A stretch of 64,000 nt of DNA from Crossaster papposus (taxonomy: Eukaryota > Echinodermata > Asteroidea > Velatida > Solasteridae), in NCBI GenBank assembly GCA_037893245.1, contig JBAIAA010000876.1, positions 310,001 through 374,000 of the forward strand, read 5' to 3'. The position numbers were made by a program, and so were the translations under genes. The notes below the pieces were generated by a model. The model was not told where the DNA came from, did no database searches, and was given only the letters and a program-made list of their open reading frames with translations. Below are positions 10,741-23,074 of this stretch, one piece after another (position 1 is the stretch's first letter; each line of letters starts with the position of its first letter).

Positions 10741-12297
10741 ATCCTACATTTGCTATTGAGCACAAAAGCATACAAAAGCACACGTGTATGTATATGAAGA
10801 AGATAGTATAGAATATGAATGTATTGCCATTAAAAAGAGCTATATTTCATTTGGTTAAAATTTAGCATGATTCATATCAAAAGTCTCAGTAAGCGGAATG
10901 CTCTGATTCATCCGCCTTTCTTAATATTTATGCTGACATCATACTTTTAATGCTTTGGGCGGTAAATTAAAGATGGTGACTATTTACTCAATGAGGATCT
11001 AAGTACTGATAATACAAGGGTTGAGGTACCTGTTATAACAAGGTAATTGTAATGTCCCAAAGAACCTGGTTATAAATGTGTTTGACTGTAGTCGCAGGGG
11101 TAAGCCCCTTTCCCATTTTGACGAATTTGAAGGCGAGTGTCAAGAACGTGCCACGAATTTGCCAGGCATGATACAGTCACGACACCGGCAAGATGCCAAC
11201 ACGGTGCCCCTATGATAACCCTACGACTTTGGTACGACCTTCCACGACTTTGATACAACCTAGCTCCCACAACGTAGTGACGACATCGTCAGGACCCCCA
11301 CAAAAATCTGTACGTATTTTGGGCATATATATTTTATCTAATGTATATAGACCTATATCGACATATAGAGACCTCTATATTTCGCCCTTTCTGAAATAAT
11401 GTTCTTTTTCTGATATATTTTGTTATCGTTTTTAGGTCTGACGAAGAAGAGTCATACTCCCCAAAACGTTACAGATTAAAACATCAGTCAGCATTAAATC
11501 AGGTTCACACATTCCCAAATTATAACCCAGAATACCCCAATCTATCCCGAATAAAAATGGTTGATGACATCTGCAGAAATTAGCCTCGATTCGCTGTTTG
11601 TATAATAAATAGAATAACTTAAGAATAAAACAAGAATAATCAAGAACTTTATGAATTGGAAGCCGAATCAGACCGAATGGTCGCGATTGAGTGCGGAATA
11701 AAACCGAATTGTAGCGATTTTGTCAAGAATAATATACGGAAGTTCTCCAGAATGATCCAGGATTATGCCGATTTCATTACAAATTTAATAAAAACAAAAA
11801 CCGAATAAGCCGAATGTAATGCGAACTTTCACGAACAACCCCGAGCTAAGCCTATTTTAATCTTAACAAGCAAGAATCATAAGAACCACGCCGAATTCAG
11901 ACGATCCAGGTACCTGTATATACAACGATCCAGACAAGAGCTCATTGTCAGTCAGTTCCAGTTTGCCGAGCAGAGTAGATCTTTACATCAATTCTTTAAC
12001 AGTTCCGGTTTATTCGGTTACTTCTGGACTATTCTGGATCAATTCGTACTAAATTCTGCTTGATTCTTGGTTATTCTTAAATACATTCTTAGTTGCGAAT
12101 GTTGAAGAAAAAAAAAAAATTTGAAATGTGTTCCTGAATCACCCCAACAAATTTGAACATGTCCAAATATGTCGGGGCACTTTCACGATCTTTAACTAGG
12201 CCTATATTTTACCGAGGCAGCCCATAACCATTTCTTGATTTACTTAAGAATTGCTGTTCGTGGCAATTCGATCGGCTTTCTCATTCTCTTCTATTAT
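10741..12297. other. Non-coding stretch, AT-rich
   Basis: No supported gene. Around 11600-12100 many short variants of 'aagaat', 'ccgaat' and 'gattcttggttattc' recur, which looks like decayed repeat sequence. I could not resolve its unit. Confidence 0.45.
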
Positions 12298-12730
12298 ACA
12301 GAGTGCACCCCCCCCCCCCCCCCCCCCCCTCTAAAAACAATTGGACAAACATATCTGGACAAACAAGCACACCCACACTACCCTGAGACCAAAACTATTA
12401 TACCAACGGATGGAAATCGTTATAGAAAAAAAATGATACCAATATATCTCGATTTGGGCTGTAGTTTTAGCTCCAGACCCTATTTTGTGGAGTGCAGTCA
12501 GTGGTCCTTTCGCACCGAGAAAAAACTAAACTGAGCCATGTGCGGTTTCTCGGTGCAAAATGATCGACCCCTGACTTCACAAAATAGGGTCTAGAGCTAA
12601 AACTACTCTTCCAAATCCAGATATCTCGCTACAATTTTTCGTCAAGAAAGCTTCTCTATCCGTTGGTATGGATAGCTTTGGCCCCAGGGTAGTAGAAGTA
12701 ATACTTGTCCTTTTTTATGGGCCACCCTGT
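12298..12730. mobile_element. Palindromic MITE, family 1 copy A
   Basis: Ends are 'acagagtgcaccc' and 'gggccaccctgt', forming terminal inverted repeats. Internally 'gctccagaccctattttgtg' on the left pairs with 'cacaaaatagggtctagagc' on the right, and 'ttcgcaccgag' with 'ctcggtgcaaa'. A C19-type homopolymer lies inside the left end. Related copies are at 31713-32046 and 35888-36262. There is no transposase. Confidence 0.8.
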
Positions 12731-13162
12731 ATATATATAATATATTTAAAAAAAATTAATTACCTTTTTAACCTTTTCTCTTTAAATACCACAGTATTAA
12801 GCCTTATCATAATTTGGATGACTTTAACAGTCCGAATTACTTTCGGCCTTTTCAGTTAGTATCGATTTGAGGAGCCAACGGTACCTTCATAATCCTGTAT
12901 TATAGGCTCATATTATCATAGGTTTCATTGCCAACAAATATGGGGGCAATTATTAAGGCATACATCATGTTTCGGTTTGCCTTATACATGACGATAATAC
13001 ATGTGCCAGTTAGTTATATTTGGGGCGGGGGTGGCAAGATAGACACCAATGACAAAGTTTCGTGAACAATTTGGAGGTAGATATTCAAGAGTTCTAATAT
13101 ATATTGGTAAAAATGGCCTTCCACTAAATGTATAAACTTAATCGTCCAGTATGAAGTAATAT

Positions 13163-16100
13163 TAGTCAGGTGGCTTAGCGACAATTTTCAGGGTTAACGT
13201 TACCGGCCGGACAAAAGTACCAAATTTGGCATAGAGTTTCTTTTCGACCTATCTATTGATTTTATCCGTGGAACCCACTTGATCGGTTCCGATTTTCCAA
13301 GATGGCGGCCAAAATCCAAGATGGCCGCCAGAAACAAAGGAAATGTCATATATCTGGCTGTAAAAATCGGAAATGAACAAATGAGGTGTCAATTCAGGTG
13401 TTTCCGGGGTCACTGAAACAGATGCTGGTCATGGCATGTTGCTCAGGTCACCCATTTCCAAGATGGCGGCCAATATAACAAAAAATACACATTGTCACTG
13501 TTAAAAAAAAAAAAATATAACAAATATAACAAAAAATACACATTGTCACTGTTAAGTACATACTAGTAGTATTCAGGAATTTTATCTACAATTTTGCAAT
13601 ACAATGTATTGTAACGGAATTGGGTAGGGCCTATTATGCCGACTCGTATGCACGTCTAGTTAATCTCAAAATATATTGCTCATGTACAGGATCACGCGCT
13701 CATACTGCGTGATACATGGCGCAGCGGCCAATCATCAACGCACGGCTGCATGATCAGGGTTAAGCAACCAATTACCGGTTCACGTAGCTTCTGCCCGGTG
13801 ACTGCATAAGTTAGCGCGTGGTGACCAATCGCCGTAGCGCATTTTCGCGACTTCTTGGGCCTTTTGCGCCGTTTCTAGTCAGTTCGGTGGATGGCGTCAA
13901 TGCTAGAAGAAGTACCTGAAGTACCCACATAATTACTGTGGGCACAATTGCGACAGTTGAGGTTGACTCGGTAGTGTGCCGGGTGAGAGTCGTGGGTGTG
14001 AGGTTTAAGGTGGCTTGCCAAGTTACCTGCATGATATAATACGACCGTAGTAAGATTAACCTCGCTGAGGAATATCATGAGGAGGTAAAGGCATGCCTGA
14101 TAGAATTCAAGGATGTATTTTCTTCTGAAGCACCACATCAGTACGGGCGATGCGAGGCCTTTCAAGGAGAGGACTCGGCGCTATCCCTTGTGTAATTAGG
14201 AGAAAATATAGAGGCAGGTTGGAGATTTGAAGAAGCGAGGGTTTATCGAGTCCCTGGGCTGCAAATGTTGTGTTAGTCCGGAAGAAGGACGGAACTAAGC
14301 GATTTTGTGTCGACTATCGGGGTCTGAATAAGGTAACAATCAAATATGCTTATAACCCTGTCCCTCGTATCGACGAGACACTAGATGCGTTGGTGGGTGC
14401 AGAGTGGTTTTCTACTCTCGATTTAGCGTCCGGGTATTGGCAGGTCGACCCCGATGAGGATGCCAACCAGAATAGTCAGCCTTTGTAGTGCGGAACGGTT
14501 TACACAGCCGGCGCTGCATGCCCTTTGGTCTGTGCAACACCCCTGCGACATTTGAAAGGTTGATGACGAGGGTGATGACAGGTCTTCAGTGGGACATCCT
14601 GCTGATATACCTGGACGATGTCATTGTGTTTGGCAAGACTGTGAAAGAGGAGATTGAACGACTGTGAGTCGTCTTCTCCAGGTTGAGGCGACGAGCTGGT
14701 TTAAAGTTGAAGCCTAGTAAGTGCTTCTTGTTTCAGAGATCAGTGGGCTATTTGGGACATATTGTGTCGCCTGAAGGTGTGGCTACCGACCTTGAGAAGG
14801 TTCGGGCCGTGGCCAATTGGCCAACAGCTAAGTGTGTTAAGAAAGTTCGAAGCTTTTTAGGCCTCGCTTCCTATTATCGGAAGTTTGTCCGGGGATTTGT
14901 CCGAGGTTGATTCAGCGTTGCATGCGCTGACTGAAACGTCGCGTGAGTTCCAGTGGACAGATTCCTTCCAACAGGCATTTGTTGAGTTTAAGCAGAGGCT
15001 GCAGACAGCACTGGTGTTGGCATACCCCGTTCCTGATAGCGACTACATCTTATTAGATACAAATGCTAGTGTGGATGGGATTGGGGCAGTTTTGTCTCAT
15101 ATCCATGATGGGGACGAGAAGGTCCTCGTCTTTGCGAGCTGTAAACTCAGCAAGGCAGAGAGGAAATACTGTGCTACCCGGAGAGAACTTCTGGCGGGAG
15201 TTGTCTACCTCAGGAAGTTTATACAGTTCCTGTATGGTCAGAAGGTGCTACTCCGAACCAACCATGCTGCTCTTAGGTGGTTGCTTAATTTTAAGGACCC
15301 CGAGGATCAGCTAATTGCCAGGTGGCTGGAAGTGATCAGCGAGTACGATTTGACGATTCAACACAGACCTGGGCGGAAGCATGGAAATGCTGATGGGTTG
15401 TCCCGGAAAGCCTGCAAACAATGTGGTCGTGCTGACGCTGATGAAGCGCCAGAGACCGTTGAGGCTTCGAATAAGGCCAATGTGACAACGATCAGTGAGG
15501 TTGACGAATGTCGCCATGAGGTTGACTCTGACGTGCCGATCCCAGAGGAGAGGGCGAGGGGCATCTTTGCTCAACCACACTTACCTAAGGATGCAGTCAG
15601 GGAGGATCAACTGGACAAAGGAGTCGGGCGCCTCCTCGGCACACAAGACCCTCTGGTCCTCTTGGGATCAGTTGGAGGTGCAGGACGGTGTACTAGAAAT
15701 TTGGAGTCCGGCGATGGGAAGTCCGTGAGGTTGCGACTAGTACTTCCTTTGAAATTTAGAGAGGTCGTATTTCAGGAGCTGCATGGTGGCCGGACGAGTG
15801 GCCAGACGAGTGGCCATTTAGGGGTTAATAAGACTTTGGCCAAGGTCAAGTTGCTATACTATTGGCCCGGAATGACCGCGGGTGTGAGGTCATTTATCAG
15901 ACTAGATGTTGCGAGCTGTGTGGGAGGTAAAGTGTTTCCCCGCTCCAACAGTATTTGGTGGTAGAGCCCATGGAGAAAGTGGCTGTGGACTTGCTGGGGC
16001 CACTTCCTCGGTGTGACACTCTAGGAAACCTGCAAGAAGGTATCCTGAGAGGAAGCATAGGCTTTCCGCCAGATATAGGGATTAGGTTAGCCATCACCAA

Positions 16101-16770
16101 GGAACACCTATTTGGACGGCAAGCTGGTGCAGGAAGAAGCGCCAGTTTTGACCGCCAGTTTTGTAGGAGTTAATCCGTCACATCCTAGATCACATTAACA
16201 TATTCTTGCAACTTTATAAGATTCAGCTGTGCTGAATCTAAAAATGATTTTACACCTCTATATACAAATTTCCGTCATATATCTTAAATGTAGTATTGGC
16301 GGCCATTCCGCAATTTGGCAGCCATCTTGGAAATGGGTGACCTGAGCAAAATGCCATGGCCAGCATCTCAGTAACCCCAGGAACCCCTCAATTGACACTT
16401 CATTTGTTCATTTCCGATTTTCACAGTCAGATATACGTAATTTCCTTTTTTTTGGCGGCCATTTTAAAATTTGGCCGCCATCTTGGAAATGGGTGACCCG
16501 AGCAACATGCCATGACCAGCATCTGTTTCAGTGACCCCGGAAACACCTGAATTGACACCTCATTTGTTCTTTCCGATTTTTACAGCCAGATATATGACAT
16601 TTCCTTTGTTTCTGGCGGCCATCTTGGATTTTGGCCGCCATCTTGGAAAATCGGAACCGATCAAGTGGGTTCCACGGATAAAATCAATAGATAGGTCGAA
16701 AAGAAACTCCATGCCAAATTTGGTACTTTTGTCCGGCCGGTAACGTTAAATTTGCTAAGCCACCTGACTA
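13163..16770. mobile_element. Composite element with ~300-bp terminal inverted repeats
   Basis: The left arm, about 13163-13478, is the reverse complement of about 16466-16770. The extreme ends are tagtcaggtggcttag and ctaagccacctgacta. Both arms contain several 'ccaagatggcggcc' motifs and the 'cggccggacaaaagtacc' block. The right arm has an additional diverged internal copy at 16296-16480. The ~3 kb between the arms holds a decayed Ty3/gypsy pol. It is most simply a long-TIR DNA transposon, or a pair of inverted MITEs, into which a retroelement fragment was captured. Confidence 0.7.
14060..16170 (+). pseudogene. Ty3/gypsy pol remnant (RT, RNase H, integrase start)
   Basis: The pol reading is broken over at least three frames. 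14270-14488 gives the RT start ([19 protein letters not shown], then [13 protein letters not shown]). 14489-14670 continues with MPFGLCNTPATFERLM and the catalytic YLDD box. 14683-14910 gives the connection region (GYLGHIVSPEGVATD, SFLGLASYYRKFV). 14885-15964 gives RNase H and the integrase zinc-binding region (LLYYWPGM). 15970-16030 starts an integrase core. In RNase H the first catalytic Asp position reads LDTNAS and a second conserved site reads RTNHAALRWL, both Asp-to-Asn relative to the usual motif. Frameshifts, missing LTRs and a missing integrase core make this an inactive fragment. I found no gag, and upstream protease is not recognisable. Confidence 0.85.
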
Positions 16771-16779
16771 TATCCCAAC

Positions 16780-17062
16780 CAGCAAGCCCAAGTGGCCCCA
16801 TGTGGGTTGTAATTGGGTTTGATGGGCTTAGGTGGGCTTTGGCTTGAAATGGGCTGCCCACTCGGGTCCTGTGTGAGGTGGCGGTGGGTTTTCAGTGGGC
16901 ATCAAATGGGCAACATGTATGGGTCCTGTGTTTAGATTTGGAGGGATAAGTGGGATGTTTATAAACTGGGTTTTGCGGAGAGGGCTGTGTGGGATATAGG
17001 TGGGCCTGGTGGGCTGTATTGTAAATGGTTTTGTATAAGGGCTGGTATAAGTAAGACTTGTG
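16780..17062. repeat. GT/GGG-rich degenerate repeat
   Basis: Irregular recurrences of 'gtgggct', 'gtgggttt' and 'atgggc' with strong G bias on the plus strand. There is no coding signal; the open frame on the opposite strand is Pro/Thr-rich because of the composition. Confidence 0.6.
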
Positions 17063-17198
17063 GACAAGTCGTTAATGTTTGTCGCGGCCGGCGATAGTCG
17101 AGTTGCGGTGCATAATAGTCGAGTCGCGGTGCATGCATAATACGCTATAGCGAGCTCCCCTCCTCTGATCGAAGACTCCCTGTTGCCGAAATTCCAAC

Positions 17199-17345
17199 AT
17201 GTTACTCACGCGTTGGCCTAAAACGTTCTGGTGTGACCATATATATAGAATTAAAATAACTAGATCGGCCGCGCGTACAATACGCTGGTTCAGCCTGCGC
17301 GCTGCCATTAATCACGTGCTGACGGCACGAGACGAACTAAACTTC
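17199..17345. repeat. Repeat arm, inverted relative to 18120-18260
   Basis: The block 'cgttctggtgtgaccatata' followed by 'ttaaaataactagatcggcc' and 'gcgcg' occurs in reverse complement at about 18190-18260. 'gcgttggcctaaaacgttctg' occurs directly again at 18530-18555. The pieces look like several fragments of one CpG/GCGC-rich MITE. Confidence 0.6.
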
Positions 17346-17392
17346 TTTATTTCCGGATACTGTAGTCTGTTTCCATCTGTTTTAGAATAGGC

Positions 17393-17700
17393 CTAACGTT
17401 TGCCGAGTATTTCTAATGGTGTAGATGAAATGGTGATTAATTGTGCAGCAGCTATATGTAAAAGCCGAGGGAGGAGAAAAGAACCTGGAGGACAATCTCT
17501 CCCTAAACTGAGATACCATAGGTAATATATGTATAATTCCAAGATGTCATTACCAAGAATATGCCAAAACATTTGGTAAAATTCTACCGTGAGGCCGTCT
17601 ATACCTGAACTTTTGTTTTTGTTCATTTGAAAGAGAGCATTTTTATCTCTTCTTCGGTGATTTTTTTTATCAGAATCTTTAAGGATACTTTAACGGTACA
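17393..17700 (-). pseudogene. LINE reverse-transcriptase scrap
   Basis: On the minus strand the frame reads NKNKSSGIDGLTVEFYQMFW, the conserved RT motif of L1-like LINEs (N-K-S-P-G-x-D-G-L-T-x-E-F-Y). Immediately upstream (17640-17670) an ITEEEI block, which normally precedes this motif, is found one frame off, so there is at least one frameshift. Only about 100 codons remain. Confidence 0.7.
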
Positions 17701-18119
17701 GGATGACACGACCCTACTGTCCCTAACCCCAGCTACAGATGTTCGTCTGTTCTTTTGTTTGCATGTCTGTCTGTTTGTTTTGTTTCTTTGTTTGTCTGTC
17801 TGTCTGGTTTTTTTTGTACAAGCTTCTACTTATCAAAACAGCCACATACTCTTATTATTACATTTATCACTGCTTACTGCTACTTAATGTGTTTTTGCTC
17901 TACTCCATAGCTACATGTATACTTGTCGACCTTTTCATAGAAGTATGGAAATAAATGTGTATCTGAATTGAACTGAATTAATTGAATTTAAAAACTTTAC
18001 TAGTTAATTGGTTAGTTTGAACTGCATTGTAGCTACCCACGAAAATGTTAAGTTAATGTTAAGACGATCGTTTAATATGCGCCCTACTTGTTAGTAACAC
18101 GAAATTGGCATTGCCAATT

Positions 18120-18560
18120 ATTTTTATTCTGCGCGTTGCCGTCAGCACGTGACATTTTACCGCGTCCATGGCAAACCAAAACTGTTTCTACACAGGCAAT
18201 GGCGCGTATGTACGCGCGGCCGATCTAGTTATTTTAATTATATATCTATGGGTGTGACAGGGCCATTACTGTAGTAGCGCGTCGGCTTTTTATACAACTA
18301 ATCATGTGGTCGTTGCAGTACGCTGGCGCGCGTTGGACCGCGCTACTCACGCGCTGGGCAGTCGTTCATCAGTCGTCGAGCGCGTTACTAACGCGTTATT
18401 TACGCGCTGGCAAACGCTATGAACCCGTTATCAACGCGTTATGGACACGCTGAAATCATGGTTCCACTTGATTTTTTCTGTGGAAGTTCAGCGTTTGCCA
18501 GCGTATCAACTATTTTTAACGCGCTACTCGCGCGTTGGCCTAAAACGTTCTGGTGTGACA
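18120..18560. repeat. GCGC-rich repeat block
   Basis: Contains the inverse of the 17199-17345 block and two copies of 'gtgtgacagggccat' (about 18252 and 18552), with many 'acgcgtt', 'gcgcg' and 'cgctgg' motifs between. The outer parts are inverted relative to each other, which again suggests a palindromic transposon fragment of about 400 bp. Confidence 0.55.
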
Positions 18561-19440
18561 GGGCCATAATGTGATTACTGTAAGATAACAGAAGATTCTC
18601 TGTAAATAAACAACACGTTGTTGGTGTTGATGTAGATTTACACAAAATGTTGTATTTTAAGAAAGTGATCTTGTAAAAATACAGATCCTTTTTGTATAAA
18701 TTAACATTTAAACATGAAAACTACGGAAGCGTGATATTTTCTAGGTCGCAGTACGGTAATTTTACGTTCAAAATCCGTTAAACTAAAATAAGGCGATGGT
18801 TTGGTTTTTCTACAGGTGAAAACCCCCGTTATTTTACGAATATTTGTTACAGTACATAAGTGTCATATCCGCTCTGCACGGACACGTATGGCAGCCATCT
18901 TAGATCTTGTCACTTACAATGCAGGCGGTGGGTTATTATATTTTTTGGGAACTTCGATTACGAAGATTCCTGGGTGATTTTGGTTGTTTGGGTACGTGGT
19001 TCCACCATGTTGCAACAAAAGATACCTACTTTATGGTGCACAACCAGTTAGACTAGAACCTTCATCCAAAAGGCAAATATAAAATAGAGTAGAACTTTTA
19101 ATCAAAGGGCGCTTCATTCATATACTTGTTTAATTATTATGTTGAAACATGTTCCAACTAGCCCCATGCAGTGGCCCGTGTGACATTTTCAATAACTACA
19201 ATAACGCCGCTTTTTAACCTTATTTGTATAGCTTAGAGCATAAAATATTCAGAAACTGGTCAATCTTATTTATAAGCATTAGTAAGGTAATATATTTTTT
19301 TTGAATGGTGAAAAGTATTTACTCTGAAGGTGAAAATAAAAACTTGCCTTTCCCCTTATGTACTATTGGGGCACTGGAGCTGAAGGCAATATTATATAGC
19401 TGTATAAACAATCTCAATGTTTCAAATAACTCCATGTTTC
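18561..19440. other. Non-coding stretch
   Basis: No supported gene or repeat structure. The short open frames have no recognisable domains. Confidence 0.5.
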
Positions 19441-19446
19441 AATCCC

Positions 19447-19640
19447 TTCCTTAAAGGTGACTCTTGACTCAGACTCGTGACTCGACCTTTGTGACTCATG
19501 ACTCGGACTCTACCTGTTTGACTCGGGACTCGGATTCGGAAGAGGTGATTCGGACTTTGACTAGCTGATATGTTTGGTGACTCGAATACAAGTTTGCCAT
19601 TTAATGACCTTTAGGACTACCTGACTCCAAAGGTGTGACG
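19447..19640 (+). repeat. Degenerate 'gactcggactc' simple repeat
   Basis: About 15 imperfect occurrences of gactc(g/a)/gactcgga-type words with variable spacing. No coding signal. Confidence 0.75.
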
Positions 19641-19987
19641 TTGCACACCGAGCAATAAGTTCTAGCAATTAGATAAAAACTATTGATAAACTTAACTTAA
19701 TTTTGTTCCATTTTCTTTACTTAAATAGTTAATTGTAACGTAACAATTTAACTGTAACGAAACGTTTTCAAACGTATTTGCGAGAAATACTATGCATAAT
19801 TCCGCTGTAATTATTCGGAATTTCAAAACCTATAGCTTCACTGCAAAAGCGAGCTTATTTCGAACTATCATTCACTTAGTTTACTACATTCTCAAACCAA
19901 ACTTTCGAATGAATGACCTTTTACACCATCACTGTCAATATTTGAACATGACGTGGTAAACTATGTTTGGCCACGACTGTTGCAATG

Positions 19988-21771
19988 CTAAGTGCCAGAA
20001 ACAGGGTTGGTACTCATGCTTAAGTCGTAAACCGAGGCCTTAATGATAAGCGCCTCGCCTGCCGCAGCAGAGATTTTACCTAGCCCCTGGGATTTCCCGT
20101 TGCGATCCATGTTGCTGCTGATGTCAATGACACCAGTGTCACCCTCGGCTTTCAACTCTAACTTCATTAGGGCTGCGGTGTATTCCTCAGTAGACTCGGA
20201 GGTACCAGCGTTGATGATGACTAGGAAGGAATCAAGGCCTGGGGTATCAGGCATACGAAGGAAAGAGAAGGTCTTGTCGTTCACGATGACGTACTTGAGG
20301 TGGTTGGTTTGGAAGGCAGGCTCGTCTTTCCGGAGTGCTGCTAGCTTCTTGTAGAGTGCCAACGCGGAGGTGTTGTCTGCCTTTTGGTCAGCAACGTTGA
20401 CTCCTGAAAGGTAGTTGTGGTTGACAGGAAGCCATGTTTTCCCGGTAGTGGTGCTGAAGCCGGCATGGCGTGACCTGTCCCACTGCATCGGGGAACGCTC
20501 AGGGTCTCGTGTGTACTCCTCCCAGTGTTCAGGGTTGCTGATCGCAAACGGGTCTTGGGTTTCATTGTATGGGACCCACATATCCTCCATTGCTATCTCT
20601 TCACCGTAGTAGGTGGTTGGGGTACCAGGCAGGAGAAGATTCAAGACGTTCAAAGCTCGTGTATAATTGACACCCATCCTATCGGCGATTCGGAAGTTGT
20701 CGTGGTTACCAATCACCCAGTTTGGCCACTTGTCAGGTGGTAGGTCCCTCATCCATTCATCAACCATCTTGTAGATTTTAGTGCCCGAGAGGTTCTGTTT
20801 GTCGAGATCAATCAATTTTAAATTGAAAGGGAAATCTGCCTCATATCGTTCTGGGGTTCCATAGTATGAAAGGAGTACCTTGTGAGTGGCATATGCCTCT
20901 GTCACCATGAACCGGTAGTTTGGTTCCTTACTGTACTCATTCAAGACTCTTCGCCACGCGTACACTAATTCGTGTACCTCGGGGAAATCAGCCGTCTTGT
21001 TGTGGATAAGGCTGTGATACTGGGGTTGCTCGCCTGGTATCGCAGTGTAGTCTGGATTGATCGGCTCATCCCCCAGGCCTTCGCTTTCGTAAATGTACCT
21101 GATTGCGTCTACACGGAAGCCATCTACGCCTTTCTCTAGCCAGAATCGCAGGACGTTGATCATCTCCAAATGCACGGCGGGGTAACGATAGTTGAGATCT
21201 GGCTGAATGTTAAGAAATTGATGCAGATAGAACTGCTGTCTCTCTGGTACCCACTCCCATACCGTACCGCCCAGCAGACCCACCCAGTTATTTGGAATGC
21301 ATTCTTTAGGAGGATCAGAACAATTCTTTTTTGGGTCTACCCAAACATAGTAATCTTTGTATCGATTGGTGCTGTCTTTGTTTTTCTTGCTCTCTATAAA
21401 CCACCGGTGCTGATCGCTAGTGTGGTTAGGGACAAAATCCATCACGAGTTTAAGGCCAAGCCGGTGTGCCTTACTGATCAGCTCATCAAAGTCAGCCATG
21501 GTACCGAATATGGGATCGATATTTTTGAAATCGGCCACATCGTAGCCAAAGTCGGCCATGGGCGACTTGTACACCGGGTTCAGCCATACGGTGCCTACCC
21601 CGATGTCGTTGAAGTACTCCAGGCGGGACGTGATACCATCACCGTCCAAGTCCATGAAGGAACGCGGGTAGATCTGGTACACGATCGTACCCTTCCACCA
21701 TTATCCCATCTAAATCCTTCTGCCAATGTTGGTGTGAACACAAACAGGAAAATAGCGCGTATCACAGTCAT
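19988..21771 (-). pseudogene. Alpha-glucosidase (maltase), GH13 copy 1, frameshifted
   Basis: A secreted maltase of glycoside hydrolase family 13, which hydrolyses terminal alpha-1,4-glucosidic bonds. A signal-peptide start exists at ATG 21771 (TVIRAIFLFVFTPTLAEG). One base is missing between 21702 and 21703 relative to copies 3-5, so the frame is lost at the conserved WWKGT. The remaining 564 codons are open from 21682. The GH13 regions are present: DFVPNH, GVDGFRVDA, the TEAY acid and GNHD. Six residues of the Asp-rich calcium loop (DSDGDGVGDLDG in the other copies) are deleted. A small deletion near 20020 shifts the C-terminus and removes the hydrophobic tail seen in copies 2 and 3. Three lesions make it a likely pseudogene, although the internal Met at 21682 could give a cytosolic protein. 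Confidence 0.85.
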
Positions 21772-23074
21772 GGTGTACATTGTAAATAACATCGGTAAAC
21801 TTGTATGTGTCCCCCAGGTTCAGTTTGTCAGTGTTATTCGTTCACAGTTCTCCTGGATGGTACACTATAACAATATTCCGTCTCCTTGTCCGTATATTGG
21901 TTTGTGTCACGGAAACAAAATGCTGTACTTGTCTATTATTGCATTTTCACTATTGGAAAATTATCAAGGCGAGTGTGATAAATAATTACGAATCGCAACC
22001 TCCATATGGCCATACTGATGATAATAATACACGTACACAAGCTGTACATGTATACAACGGTTGTTCCGAATGAGTGAGAATACGTCACCGGCACCGCCAC
22101 ATAAAACAAAAACAGGTTTGCGTGCACTCAATGGTCGATCCTCGGTGAGTGTTTATGCATGACTGTGTGTGTGATAGAGTTTCTTTTTGTAATTAAAATA
22201 GGAGACGTATAAAAATAGAGGACAAAAGGGTCCCATTTCAAAAAGGTCACCCGATTCCGATTAGTGCACAAAACCTATGAGAAGCCTTCCAAAAAAGTAC
22301 AAACAAAAGAAGGGCAATAATTAGGAGGTCCTTGGTTGAAGGCGTATACAAACGTACACGTGTAATTGTATATGTTCCTGTTATGTATATGTGTGTGTCT
22401 CAGTCAATTCGCAGCCTTCGCAAAAGTGCTTATTTTTATTTGCTATACGTATGTATAACTCTCTTGGTAAAATGAACATTCACGAGATGGGACACCATTT
22501 TCAATACTCGTTTTTCCGAAAAGGGGTCTTCGAAACAACGTGTTTTTTTTAACAAACAGGTTGAAAATACTATCGCCTTTTAGTTTAGATAGATTATTCA
22601 AATTTTCATCAAAAAACAGGGACGGAACTATGACCGTTGTTGTAGTGAATTTAAGGTGAAAACTGCCATTTTTCTTTACTAAACAAAGTTCGGCAGAATA
22701 ATCGAACAGTTTGATGACAAGATATATTCTTTACTTAGGCCTACCTATCTTCAAAATTATGGTTCTGTTGGTTACCCGAAACAGTCAGGGTCACTAAAAA
22801 TTGACGTTCATTCCAAATCAAGGCTCACAAAAATAATGCCACTCAGAAAGCACGTAAATGCCGTGAGTGAACTGTCCCTATTGGTTAAATCACCCAACGG
22901 CCTGTATATTGACCAATCATGCATTGCTATACTAAACTCAAGAACGCTTTCGCATGTCGGGTCCTCTGCTCCACACAGGCTTATAAGTAGTGTAAACCCG
23001 GAGTAAAGGCGTCCGACTATAACATGTGCCCAACGATCGATTGTAAACAAACATCCCATGCACAAGCGTATCAT
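21772..23074. other. Non-coding stretch 5' of maltase copy 1
   Basis: Upstream flank of copy 1 and an AT-rich spacer. I find no supported gene. The minus-strand open frame at 22808-23314 is not supported: its 3' part differs after the duplication junction and it lacks any domain. Confidence 0.5.

Noticed and set aside
13811..14165. Minus-strand frame with closely spaced Cys and His residues resembling a zinc knuckle
   Set aside because: It lies antisense to the Ty3 pol remnant, lacks proper CCHC spacing and has no supporting context.
20043..21985. Plus-strand open frames antisense to the maltases, up to 271 codons (also at 30721 and 38503)
   Set aside because: Shadows of the conserved GH13 genes; they recur wherever the gene does and have no independent features.
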